Of a stretch of DNA of 64,000 bases, positions 27,101-35,542 are shown piece by piece. Source of the stretch: Endozoicomonas sp. NE40 (GTDB lineage Bacteria > Pseudomonadota > Gammaproteobacteria > Pseudomonadales > Endozoicomonadaceae); assembly GCF_040549045.1 (NCBI RefSeq), contig NZ_JBEWTB010000002.1, positions 2,766,001 through 2,830,000 on the forward strand, read 5' to 3'. Numbering within the stretch: position 1 is the stretch's first letter; every line of letters begins with the position of its first letter. The notes under the pieces are model-generated. The model was not told the origin of the DNA. It was given only the letters and a program-made list of their open reading frames with translations, and ran no database searches. The translations under genes were made by a program, and so were the position numbers.

Positions 27101-28252
27101 TTACATTGCCGCTGCGAAGATAGCAGTGATCTCTTCTGCAGTAGCCTGTTTAGGGTTGGTCAGGCCACACGCGTCTTTCAGGGCGTTTTCTGTCAGGGTC
27201 GGGAAGTCTTCTTCCTTAACATTCAGAGCCTTCAGACCGGCCGGGATGTCGATGCGGGCAGACAGTGCCTTGATCGCTTCAACGGCTTTCTGAGCCGCTT
27301 CCTCAGCAGTCAGACCTTCGATGTTTTCACCCAGTGCTTTGGCGACATGAGCCAGACGCTCAGGAGCCACCTGCGCATTGAATGCCTGAACGTGTGGCAG
27401 CAGGACAGCATTGCAAACACCGTGTGGCAGATCGTAAAAACCACCCAGCTGGTGTGCCATCGCATGAACATAACCCAGGCTGGCGTTGTTGAATGCCATA
27501 CCAGCCAGCAGCTGTGCATAGGCCATCTGCTCACGGGCTTCCATGTCGTCGCCGTTGTTTACGGCAGTTTCCAGGTGTTCGCTGATCAGCTCAATGGCTT
27601 TGATGGCGCAGCAGTCGGTCACTGGTGTCGCAGCAATGGATACATAAGCTTCTACGGCGTGGGTCAGGGCGTCCATACCGGTTGCGGCTGTCAGGGACTT
27701 AGGCATACCTGTCATCAGCGCAGGATCGTTAACGGACATCAGTGGGGTGGTGTTTTTGTCAACGATAGCCATTTTTACATGACGTTCTTCATCAGTGATG
27801 ATGCAGAATCGGGTGATTTCACTGGCGGTACCGGCAGTGGTGTTAATCGCAACCAGCGGGAACTGTGGCTTTTCAGAAACGTCTACACCTTCGTAGTCAC
27901 GAATATTGCCACCATTAGCTGCAACCAGTGCAACACCTTTGGCACAGTCGTGTGGAGAACCACCGCCCAGGGAGATAACGAAGTCACAGTCGTTTTCCTG
28001 CAGTAGTTTCAGGCCGGCTTCTACGTTGCCACAGGTCGGGTTTGGCTGGGTGCCATCAAATACTACGGAGGTGATGCCTTCTTCGGCAAGTTTTTCAACA
28101 ACAGAGCCAACCAGGCCAATGTCGTTCAGTACCTTGTCAGTAACGATCAGGGCTTTTTTGAAACCCAGCTTGGTGATGTCGGAAATAGAGGCTTCCAGGC
28201 AACCATTACCCATCTGGTTAACCTGAGGCATGAAGAATTTCATTGCAGACAT
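27101..28252 (-). CDS. Iron-containing alcohol dehydrogenase (YiaY/AdhB-like)
   Basis: NAD-dependent group III alcohol dehydrogenase, 383 residues, the family's normal length. NAD-binding GGGSPHDCAKGVALVAANGG, TTAGTASEITRFCIITDE, KSLTAATGMDALTHAVEAYV and the His-containing iron site YVHAMAHQLGGFYDLPHGVCNA are all present. ATG 28252 follows a gggag at good spacing; the longer frame to 28306 has no support. An FNR-type box about 100 bp upstream suggests induction at low oxygen. Substrate is probably a short-chain alcohol or aldehyde. Confidence 0.95.
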   Translation of the reverse strand: MSAMKFFMPQVNQMGNGCLEASISDITKLGFKKALIVTDKVLNDIGLVGSVVEKLAEEGITSVVFDGTQPNPTCGNVEAGLKLLQENDCDFVISLGGGSPHDCAKGVALVAANGGNIRDYEGVDVSEKPQFPLVAINTTAGTASEITRFCIITDEERHVKMAIVDKNTTPLMSVNDPALMTGMPKSLTAATGMDALTHAVEAYVSIAATPVTDCCAIKAIELISEHLETAVNNGDDMEAREQMAYAQLLAGMAFNNASLGYVHAMAHQLGGFYDLPHGVCNAVLLPHVQAFNAQVAPERLAHVAKALGENIEGLTAEEAAQKAVEAIKALSARIDIPAGLKALNVKEEDFPTLTENALKDACGLTNPKQATAEEITAIFAAAM

Positions 28253-28354
28253 GGAAAAACTCCCAAAATAAGAAAACGGGTTCAGCTGAAATCGCAGTAA
28301 CAGCACTGAAAAATGAATACCTTTTCATCATATTGAGAGGCAAGAGGGGTGATA

Positions 28355-28368
28355 TTGATACAGGTCAA
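28355..28368 (-). promoter_or_regulatory. FNR/Anr-like box upstream of the alcohol dehydrogenase gene
   Basis: TTGATACAGGTCAA matches the FNR consensus TTGAT-N4-ATCAA at nine of ten defined positions. It lies about 100 bp upstream of the dehydrogenase start. Regulation is inference. Confidence 0.5.
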
Positions 28369-28551
28369 TAACTATACAGACTATCAAAGGTACACATTGA
28401 TTAGCGTCATATGTGTGTTTTTTAGAGGGTGCTTGTCGGGATTTAGCTATTGGTTAACATGTTTGTTAATTTTGTAACAGGTAGCCTGTGTTGAAGATAA
28501 AAAGCCATGAGCTCATAAAAAACCATGAGCGGATGAATAGCATGAGTGAAT

Positions 28552-28582
28552 AAAAAAAGAGCTTCTAAACAGAAGCCCTTTT
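28552..28582 (-). terminator. tkt intrinsic terminator
   Basis: On the minus strand gggcttct - gttt - agaagctc is followed by a run of seven Ts, 37 bp past the tkt stop: a textbook intrinsic terminator. Confidence 0.88.
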
Positions 28583-28618
28583 ATGCGACGCAAGCTATAC
28601 GACAAAATGCAGTGGAAA

Positions 28619-30616
28619 TTAATCCAGCATGTCTTCAGCCGCTGCCACAATGTTTTCTACGGTGAACCCAAAGAATGGGAAGAGATCGCCTGCTGGTGCA
28701 GACTCACCGAAGGAGGTCATTCCAATGATACGACCGTCCAGACCTACGTACTTGTACCAGAAGTCAGCATGAGCGGCTTCAACAGCGATACGGGCCGGAA
28801 CTTCCAGAGGCAGAACCTGCTGCTTGTATTCTGCGTCCTGAGCGTCAAACACTTCCGTAGAAGGCATGGATACAACGCGAACCTTACGACCCCGTTCGGT
28901 TAGTTTGGCTTCGGCGTTCATAGCCAGTTCGATTTCAGAACCGGTAGCGATCAGGATCAGGTCAGGTGTGCCTGCACAGTCCTTCAGAATGTAACCACCA
29001 CGGGCAATATTGGCGATTTTCTCTTCATCACGAGCCATGCATGGCAGACCCTGACGGGAGAAGATCAGCGCGCTGGGGCCATCGTTACGCTCAATGGCGT
29101 ATTTCCATGCCACCGCAGATTCAACGGTGTCACATGGACGCCAGGTGTTCATGTTTGGCGTGGAGCGCAGGTTCGCCAGCTGTTCAATAGGCTGGTGGGT
29201 CGGACCGTCTTCGCCCAGACCGATGGAGTCGTGGGTATAAACGAAGATGGAACGCTGCTTCATCAGGGCAGCCATACGAACCGCGTTACGGGCGTATTCC
29301 ATGAAGACCAGGAAGGTTGCGCCGTAAGGTACGAAACCGCCGTGCAGGGCGATACCGTTCATCATGGCGCTCATGCCAAATTCACGCACGCCGTAGTACA
29401 GGTAGTTACCGGCAGCGTCGTCTTTTTCAACGCCCTTGCAACCACTCCACAGAGTCAGGTTGGAACCGGCCAGGTCAGCAGAGCCACCCAGCAGTTCAGG
29501 CAGAAGCGGGCCAAAAGCGTTCAGAGTGTTCTGGGACGCTTTACGGCTGGCAACTTTCTCGGCTTTTTCCTGGCACTCACGAATGTAAGCGTCGGCTTTT
29601 TCAGAGAAGTCAGCAGGCAGTTCGCCAGTCATACGACGCTTGAATTCAGCAGCCAGCTCCGGGTGAGCCGCAGCGTAAGCTTCGAATTTCTCGTTCCAGC
29701 CTGCTTCTTTGGCAGCACCGGCTTCCTTCGCACTCCAGCCTTCGTAAACGTTGGCAGGTACTTCGAATGCACCGTGGTTCCAGCCCAGACGTTCACGAGT
29801 CAGTTTGATCTCGTCATCACCCAGAGGCGCACCGTGGCACTCTTCCTTGCCTTCTTTGTTAGGAGAACCAAAACCGATAACGGTCTTGCAGCAGATCAGG
29901 GTTGGTCTGTCAGTTTCAGCACGACCGGCTTCAATCGCAGCCTTGATGGCTTCAGAGTCATGACCGTCAACACCTGGAACAACGTGCCAGTTGTAGGACT
30001 CAAAACGCTTAACGGTGTCATCGGTGAACCAGCCTTCTACTTCACCGTCGATGGAAATGCCGTTGTCGTCATAGAAGACAATCAGTTTACCCAGACCCAG
30101 AGTGCCGGCCAGGGAACAGGATTCGTGGGAAATACCTTCCATCATGCAGCCGTCGCCCATGAATACGTAGGTGTAGTGGTCTACGATGTCATGGCCTTCA
30201 CGGTTGAACTGGCCTGCCAGTGCTTTTTCAGCAGCAGCAAAACCGACAGCGTTGGCAATACCCTGACCCAGAGGACCAGTGGTAGTTTCGATGCCAGGCG
30301 CATAACCGTATTCCGGGTGACCAGCGGTTTTAGAATGCAGCTGGCGGAAGTTTTTCAGGTCTTCGATGGATACATCGTAACCGGAAAGGTGCAGCAGGGA
30401 GTACAGGAGCATGGAACCGTGTCCGTTGGACAGGACAAAACGGTCACGGTCTGCCCACTCCGGATTAGCCGGATTGTGGTTCATATAGTCGCGCCACAGC
30501 ACTTCGGCGATGTCGGCCATACCCATTGGGGCGCCTGGGTGTCCGGATTTGGCTTTTTGGACAGCATCCATGCTCAGAGCACGGATGGCATTGGCTAGCT
30601 CACGACGTGAGGACAT
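28619..30616 (-). CDS. tkt: Transketolase
   Basis: Thiamine-diphosphate enzyme of the pentose phosphate pathway, 665 residues (usual length). It has the N-terminal LANAIRALSMDAVQKAKSGHPGAPMGMADIAEVLW, HSKTAGHPEYG, the ThDP motif GDGCMMEGISHE...FYDDNGISIDG, EFGMSAMMNGIALHGG of the Pyr domain, and THDSIGLGEDGPTHQPIEQL. Active-site histidines are present. It has its own terminator and is not joined to epd/pgk here, unlike the tkt-epd-pgk clusters of other proteobacteria. A 467-codon antisense frame across it is a shadow. Confidence 0.98.
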   Translation of the reverse strand: MSSRRELANAIRALSMDAVQKAKSGHPGAPMGMADIAEVLWRDYMNHNPANPEWADRDRFVLSNGHGSMLLYSLLHLSGYDVSIEDLKNFRQLHSKTAGHPEYGYAPGIETTTGPLGQGIANAVGFAAAEKALAGQFNREGHDIVDHYTYVFMGDGCMMEGISHESCSLAGTLGLGKLIVFYDDNGISIDGEVEGWFTDDTVKRFESYNWHVVPGVDGHDSEAIKAAIEAGRAETDRPTLICCKTVIGFGSPNKEGKEECHGAPLGDDEIKLTRERLGWNHGAFEVPANVYEGWSAKEAGAAKEAGWNEKFEAYAAAHPELAAEFKRRMTGELPADFSEKADAYIRECQEKAEKVASRKASQNTLNAFGPLLPELLGGSADLAGSNLTLWSGCKGVEKDDAAGNYLYYGVREFGMSAMMNGIALHGGFVPYGATFLVFMEYARNAVRMAALMKQRSIFVYTHDSIGLGEDGPTHQPIEQLANLRSTPNMNTWRPCDTVESAVAWKYAIERNDGPSALIFSRQGLPCMARDEEKIANIARGGYILKDCAGTPDLILIATGSEIELAMNAEAKLTERGRKVRVVSMPSTEVFDAQDAEYKQQVLPLEVPARIAVEAAHADFWYKYVGLDGRIIGMTSFGESAPAGDLFPFFGFTVENIVAAAEDMLD

Positions 30617-30727
30617 AGAAATCAGGGCTCCTGATGATCAAGTCATTGCGATGTGTGAGCGTATTCTAATCGGTATCCGGGTAAAGCGGTATTGCAGAAT
30701 GTACCAAAAATGGTCGATGAGTGATTT

Positions 30728-31957
30728 TTACTGTGAAATGCCTGTGAAGTACACGGGGGGATCGCCAGCCTTGTCGCTGCGGTTATTTATTTGGCGAGTA
30801 AAGTCAAACACATCCAAAGCGACCTGTTTCCATTCTGTATAAGGTATATGGCGACGCATTTGACGCAGTTCCAGAATAACCCCCGGATGCCGCCTGTTTT
30901 CGTCGCTTTTTTTGGGTAAACCAACCTGGTCGAAGGTATTGCCGAGCTTGCCTAATGCACTTAACCGGTGAATGCCATCTGCCATGTGCATAGCGGGTGT
31001 GTTTGTCCCCCGCTCAGAGAAACGATCAATGGCATTAATGCCCAGGGCCATGTCCCGCAGCCACATTCCGCGTGTGATAGGGATACGTACAGGGTGGTCC
31101 AGAGTGTGAACATCAGAAATTCTGGCCTGCACCAGAAATTCCCTGGCGGCCTGATCAGTATTTCCGGCATTGTCCAAGCCGGCAGTCACAAGGGCATAAT
31201 GAACCCAGCGATCCGGGTTCGCATTGAAATAGCTTCGCTCGGAGTATGGCAGTTGCGCGAACATGCTGGCGAAGTCTGTTCGGGCCATGGCCCAGGTTAG
31301 ACTCTTGGTATAGCTTCTGGTACCAGATTTTGCACCGCCCAGCAGGTACTGGGTTGTCATTGTCAATAACCCTTTCAGCTTATTGCTTGGCGGTTGCCCC
31401 GAATCTGTGGGCAATGGTCCGGCGGCAGCTTTTTCTGCAGCGCGCAGGTATTGATGTGAGTAATACGGTGATTGGCCTGCACCACTGTCGAACAACGAAT
31501 TGGAGCAAGGCTGCAGCCCCAGACGACCCATTTCCATCACAAATTCCCGGATACGGCCGAGTCTTAAGCCGATGGTAACTTGTGGTTGCGCACTGGTCGG
31601 CCTGTTGCCATACGGCATAATCACGACATCCGGTGGAGCGTTCGCTGAAAATACCTGGGGGTGGGAGCTTTTCCTCATTGAACAGTTATAGCTATCCATC
31701 ATGGCAATGTGGGCCGTTAAATTATCCATGACCTGTATGAGACGAGCGCGCCCACTGTCAGTCTCATCAAACGGAGGCTCAACAACGAATTCTACTTCAT
31801 TGCTGTCGGTCTCCATGCTATAGCCGGGTATTCCGGTTCTTGATCCGAACAGGGGGGTGGTCTTTGGATATTCTTGCAGACTGGGAGGTGCTCGATGTTC
31901 TGTGTTTGCCTCCTGATAAACCTGCCAGTTGGTCTGGAATTCTATACCGATCGCCAT
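30728..31957 (-). CDS. Unrecognised 409-aa protein, possible carboxylate-amine ligase-like fold
   Basis: I do not recognise this protein. It opens with MAIGIEFQTNWQVYQ, then SNEVEFVVEPPFDET, PQVTIGLRLGRIREFVMEMG, and late GVILELRQMRRHIPYTEWKQ. Glu-rich strands spaced like this (IEF, VEF, ILELR) are reminiscent of the metal-binding strands of amidoligase / glutamate-cysteine ligase-like enzymes, but the usual His motif is absent, so this is only a weak hypothesis. No signal peptide or membrane segment is seen. ATG 31957 has ggaag upstream. Proteins of this mixed, Pro/Ser-rich type in such genomes are often effectors (inference). Confidence 0.65.
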   Translation of the reverse strand: MAIGIEFQTNWQVYQEANTEHRAPPSLQEYPKTTPLFGSRTGIPGYSMETDSNEVEFVVEPPFDETDSGRARLIQVMDNLTAHIAMMDSYNCSMRKSSHPQVFSANAPPDVVIMPYGNRPTSAQPQVTIGLRLGRIREFVMEMGRLGLQPCSNSLFDSGAGQSPYYSHQYLRAAEKAAAGPLPTDSGQPPSNKLKGLLTMTTQYLLGGAKSGTRSYTKSLTWAMARTDFASMFAQLPYSERSYFNANPDRWVHYALVTAGLDNAGNTDQAAREFLVQARISDVHTLDHPVRIPITRGMWLRDMALGINAIDRFSERGTNTPAMHMADGIHRLSALGKLGNTFDQVGLPKKSDENRRHPGVILELRQMRRHIPYTEWKQVALDVFDFTRQINNRSDKAGDPPVYFTGISQ

Positions 31958-32113
31958 ACTTCCAGTCCTGCTTTATTCCTGCCATGCCGCAACAGTTAAG
32001 CACAGTCATTTTGGAACACAAGAAGGTACAAAATGTCTAATCCAAAGCGTCACCGGCAGTAAACATACCTTTCCTGTTGTCAGCGCGGTATTTCCTTTCC
32101 GGGCAAAAAACGA

Positions 32114-33262
32114 CTACCTGAATCTCAGGTTATTTCTACTAAGTTCCTGAATGTTTTTGCAGCCCATCAGTTTCATATCCCTGACCAGTTCTGCGTGCAG
32201 GCATGAAAGCGCCTTCTCTACACCGGCCTGCCCGGCTGCTGCCAGCGCATAAAGGTATAGTCGCCCTCCGGAACAGGCTTTAGCTCCAAGGGACAGGGCC
32301 TTTAATACATGCGTACCTCTTCGAATGCCACCGTCACAGATGACGTCGATTTTATCACCTGTGGCATCAACGATTTCAGCCAGCTGATCAAAAGGCGAGC
32401 GTGATCCGTCCAGCTGACGGCCACCATGGTTGGAAACCATGATACCTGCTGCACCGATATCAACGGCTTTGCGAGCATCCTCCACCGACATAATGCCTTT
32501 GATGATAAACGGTTTTCCCCAGTATTTTGCCAGTGCTTCGGCATCCTGCCAGTTCATGGACTGATCCAGCATGGTATTAAAATAATTGGCCACTGATAGC
32601 GGAATGCTGGAGCCTTCTTTCACATAAGCCTGTAATTGGGGGAGTTCGAACTTCTGCCGGAAGCAGTAGTTGAAAGCCCAGGCGGGATGCAGGGCAAAGC
32701 TGATCAGGCTTTGCAGGGTCGGTTTAGGAGGTACGGTAAAACCGGTCACAAGATCTCTTTCGCGGTTGCCACCAACCGTGGTATCAACCGTCAGTGCCAT
32801 GACATCGAAGTGAGCGGCTTTGCATCGATCGATCATGTCTCTGGTCAACCCTTTGTCTTTATGGACGTAAAGTTGAAACAGTTTTGGCGTTTTAATCAGC
32901 GTGCTGATTTCCTCAATGCTGACGGTACCAAGAGATGATAACCCAAACATGGTTCCAAACTGTTCGGCTGCCCTGCCTACAGCCAGCTCACCCTCGTAAT
33001 GAAACAGCCGTTGCAGGGCTGTGGGAGAGAGAAACAGCGGCATATCCAGCTGTTGCCCGACAACAGTTGTTGATAGATCCACGTTATCGGCTCCCCTGAG
33101 CACATTGGGTACAAGATCGCAGCGATCGAAAGCCCGGGTGTTTTGTCGGCAGGTCTTTTCATCATCAGCAGCGCCATCAATGTAATGAAAGATGGGAGAA
33201 GGCAGACGTCGTTTAGCCAGTTGGCGAAAGTCATAAACTGAATGGCAGTGTTTCAGCCGCAT
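32114..33262 (-). CDS. lldD: FMN-dependent alpha-hydroxy-acid dehydrogenase (L-lactate dehydrogenase type)
   Basis: TIM-barrel flavoenzyme oxidising L-lactate or a related 2-hydroxy acid and passing electrons to the quinone pool. The 382-residue protein has the N-terminal PIFHYIDGAADDE, PLFLSPTALQRLFHYEGE, QLYVHKDKGLTRDMI, LTVDTTVGGNRERDL, PFIIKGIMSVEDA, the catalytic SNHGGRQLDGSRSP (His base and Arg) and ICDGGIRRGTHVLKALSLGA. Substrate cannot be fixed from sequence; glycolate or mandelate homologues share these motifs. ATG 33262 follows agg-type spacing. Confidence 0.9.
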   Translation of the reverse strand: MRLKHCHSVYDFRQLAKRRLPSPIFHYIDGAADDEKTCRQNTRAFDRCDLVPNVLRGADNVDLSTTVVGQQLDMPLFLSPTALQRLFHYEGELAVGRAAEQFGTMFGLSSLGTVSIEEISTLIKTPKLFQLYVHKDKGLTRDMIDRCKAAHFDVMALTVDTTVGGNRERDLVTGFTVPPKPTLQSLISFALHPAWAFNYCFRQKFELPQLQAYVKEGSSIPLSVANYFNTMLDQSMNWQDAEALAKYWGKPFIIKGIMSVEDARKAVDIGAAGIMVSNHGGRQLDGSRSPFDQLAEIVDATGDKIDVICDGGIRRGTHVLKALSLGAKACSGGRLYLYALAAAGQAGVEKALSCLHAELVRDMKLMGCKNIQELSRNNLRFR

Positions 33263-33419
33263 GGGTTAGCCAGCCTGAAGGTGCAAAGCAAACGTTATAG
33301 AAGGTAGTAGTTATAGAAGGTTTTCAGGAAGCAGGGGGGCTATTTATTGAAGAAGAGTTACTGAAGAAGAGTTGTTGCGGGAAAGCGGTCAGCCTGGGAG
33401 CGTTTTTCAAGGTGGTGAT

Positions 33420-33451
33420 AAAACAAAGGCAGCTTAAGAAAGCTGCCTTTG
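33420..33451 (-). terminator. Terminator of the cold-shock gene
   Basis: A perfect 12-bp stem (caaaggcagctt at 33424-33435, complement at 33440-33451) with a 4-nt loop and a minus-strand T-rich tail (tttgtttt), 17 bp past the stop. Confidence 0.85.
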
Positions 33452-33467
33452 TGAGACTGAATCGAAG

Positions 33468-33677
33468 TTACAGAACAACGATGTCTTCAGCCTGAGGGCC
33501 TTTCTGGCCTTGAGTTACGGTGAACTCAACGCGCTGACCTTCTTTCAGGGTTCTGAAACCTTCGCCCTTGATCTGACGGAAGTGAGCGAAAACGTCTGGT
33601 CCGCCATTTTCCTGAGCGATGAAACCAAAACCTTTCTCTTCGTTAAACCACTTAACAGTACCTGTGGAAGTAGACAT
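33468..33677 (-). CDS. Cold-shock domain protein, CspA family
   Basis: A 69-residue single OB-fold nucleic-acid chaperone. RNP1 is KGFGFI and RNP2 is VFAHF (usually VFVHF); the start MSTSTGTVKWFNEEKGFGFI is canonical, so ATG 33677 (aggatataaat upstream) is chosen over a longer frame to 33716. The long AT-rich leader upstream (33678-34016) is compatible with a structured cold-shock 5' UTR. Confidence 0.97.
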   Translation of the reverse strand: MSTSTGTVKWFNEEKGFGFIAQENGGPDVFAHFRQIKGEGFRTLKEGQRVEFTVTQGQKGPQAEDIVVL

Positions 33678-34016
33678 ATTTATATCCTGACAGTTGATAA
33701 ATTTGTTTTGCCTCACTATTCACTAGAAAAGAGTAAGGCGGTTGAGCTAGAAGTTTTGTTATTGTTTATGAAAAGCAGGATGCGCTACGACACACAGTAC
33801 ATCTGAATTAAACATAAAGAACTAAACACACTTTTAACCCATTCATTGTATAGCACTGTATCGAATGCACAATGAGTATTTCTTTCAATGTTCCTCTGGA
33901 ATTATCCTATAAGGCACGATTTCAGAGGAAAAATGAGGAGTATACCAGTTAAAATTCTCAGCTTCATCGTGTGTATTGCCGAAAAGAGCCTCTACAGACA
34001 GGCAGGCTCTTTCGTC
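33678..34016. other. 339-bp AT-rich region between the cold-shock gene and the nucleotide transporter gene
   Basis: Presumed long leader and promoter of the cold-shock gene. No supported ORF or RNA gene. A short inverted repeat (gagcctctacagacaggcaggctc, about 33986-34009) just past the transporter stop at 34017 could be its terminator. Confidence 0.55.
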
Positions 34017-35438
34017 TCAGCAACCATAACGACGATACTGTTTCGATAAAGCATCCACTGATACCAGCCAGACAATGGTAATGACCATAAATATACTGGC
34101 CAGCCAGTGCATCGAGGCGGTCAGCGAACCCAGGGTAACGATCAGGAGCTGCTGCACAAGAGCGCTGGACGATTTTCCCGCGCGGCTGACAATCAGTTCG
34201 ATGGATGCCTTGCCTTTCAGCTTTTGTTCATTATTCAGGGGGATAAAAGCCATCTCCTTGGTGGCATCAAACAGAGTGTATTTTGCCGATTTACTGGTGA
34301 CATTGCACAGTGCTCCAATGCTGATACCTGCCAGCAGCATTGGGGCTGAAAGTGCTTCAGGCAGCCAGTTGCTGTTCGATAACGCAACAACAAGGAAGAA
34401 AGGAATGCCGGTGCATGCCATCAGCAGCGGAGTTCCCAGGGCGGCAACTCGCCAGCCATAGCGGATCAGCCGCGCCGTTATTACTGACATCAGTAAGCAA
34501 CCCAGACCGGTATAAAACGTTAACTGTCCCATCAGCATGGAGTACTCGGATTCGGTAGGGTACACACGCACGAGCTGGCTCTTCCATGCGACTTCCGCCA
34601 TGTTAATGGCGATACAGTAGCCCAGCATGATCAGGGCGATATTTCTCAGGTAAGGACACTTTGCCAAATAAAGAAAGCTGTTTTTTAAAGGCAGCCGGGT
34701 AGCGGTATTGCCATGTTTTTTTTGTGAGGTAGCGGTAGAAGGGGAAGGGGCCAGCTTCATGCTGTGATAGTAAAGCCAGATAATCGTCAGCCCGCAGACC
34801 ACAAAAATAATTGAAAGATAGGTCAGGCTTATTTGCCAGCCATCGTCATTGTGTCCGGTCAGCTGGTGAACCAGTAACAGGATCATTGGACCGGAGAGCA
34901 ATGAGGCGCTGTTTCCAACCAGTGTCAGCAGTGGGTACTCCCTTGATGCTGATTTCACCGTACTTGTGTCGTTGACCGTAGACCAGAACAGTGTGCAGAG
35001 AACTCCGGTACTCCAGAGTTCGGCACAGGCAAACAGAATGGTTAAAGGCCAGTTTTCCAGTAGCCCGCTGATCAGGATCAGGTTGCCTGGCAGGTAGCTG
35101 GACATCATCTGACATAAAGAGCTGGGGGCGAGTTCAGTCAGATTAGGGTAGAGATACAGCGAAAAAACAGGCATCCACACCAGAAATGGCACAATGGTAA
35201 AAACAAACAGATACTGTTTGGAAAGCCGGTTCGCCAGAAAACTGTAACAGAAGACAAAGAGAAAGGCTGATGGCGTAACAACCCACAACTTGATAAATGG
35301 AATAACTTCTGCGCCCAGACGGGTGACCAGCAGAGATTCTTTCAGATTACGGAGTATGTCGAAGTTTATGATGCATAAAAACATCATAAAAGCGTGATTA
35401 AGGAAAAGAGGGTGTTGTTGCAGGCATCCCGGAAGCAT
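34017..35438 (-). CDS. ATP/ADP translocase of the TLC/NTT family (nucleotide transporter)
   Basis: Inner-membrane carrier with about 11-12 hydrophobic spans, 473 residues from ATG 35438 (gagagg 7 nt upstream; in-frame GTG 35477 and ATG 35465 lack a good site). Family blocks are clear: FDILRNLKESLLVTRLGAEV near the N-terminus, VIPFIKLWVVTPSAFLF, and the C-terminal signature KYTLFDATKEMAFIPL with KGKASIELIVSRAGKSSSA. Known members exchange host ATP for bacterial ADP or import nucleotides in Chlamydia, Rickettsia, other obligate intracellular bacteria and plastids. Substrate and direction cannot be read from the sequence. It is divergent from the SahR-like gene, with a SahR-type operator 50 bp upstream of its start. 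Confidence 0.9.
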   Translation of the reverse strand: MLPGCLQQHPLFLNHAFMMFLCIINFDILRNLKESLLVTRLGAEVIPFIKLWVVTPSAFLFVFCYSFLANRLSKQYLFVFTIVPFLVWMPVFSLYLYPNLTELAPSSLCQMMSSYLPGNLILISGLLENWPLTILFACAELWSTGVLCTLFWSTVNDTSTVKSASREYPLLTLVGNSASLLSGPMILLLVHQLTGHNDDGWQISLTYLSIIFVVCGLTIIWLYYHSMKLAPSPSTATSQKKHGNTATRLPLKNSFLYLAKCPYLRNIALIMLGYCIAINMAEVAWKSQLVRVYPTESEYSMLMGQLTFYTGLGCLLMSVITARLIRYGWRVAALGTPLLMACTGIPFFLVVALSNSNWLPEALSAPMLLAGISIGALCNVTSKSAKYTLFDATKEMAFIPLNNEQKLKGKASIELIVSRAGKSSSALVQQLLIVTLGSLTASMHWLASIFMVITIVWLVSVDALSKQYRRYGC

Positions 35439-35486
35439 GGATGAACCTCTCGCGTTGAGTGGCATACGTTTTGACACGATCAGAGC

Positions 35487-35508
35487 TATATCAAAAAATT
35501 TTGATATA
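35487..35508. promoter_or_regulatory. SahR-like operator between the nucleotide transporter and regulator genes
   Basis: Palindrome TATATCAA-N6-TTGATATA with 10-bp arms and a 2-nt centre, in the 104-bp gap between the divergent starts at 35438 and 35543. The half-sites and spacing are identical to the site upstream of ahcY. Confidence 0.75.
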
Positions 35509-35542
35509 CATCATAGTGCTTGCTAAAATTCGCTATGAAGTA

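Larger units (their letters stand above)
28253..28618. other. 366-bp intergenic region between the alcohol dehydrogenase gene and tkt
   Basis: Contains an FNR-like box and presumed promoter of the dehydrogenase gene on the left and the tkt terminator on the right. No gene is visible in between. Confidence 0.6.

Noticed and set aside
29195..30598. 467-codon plus-strand open frame
   Set aside because: Fully antisense to tkt, which has intact family motifs throughout; composition is that of a mirror frame.
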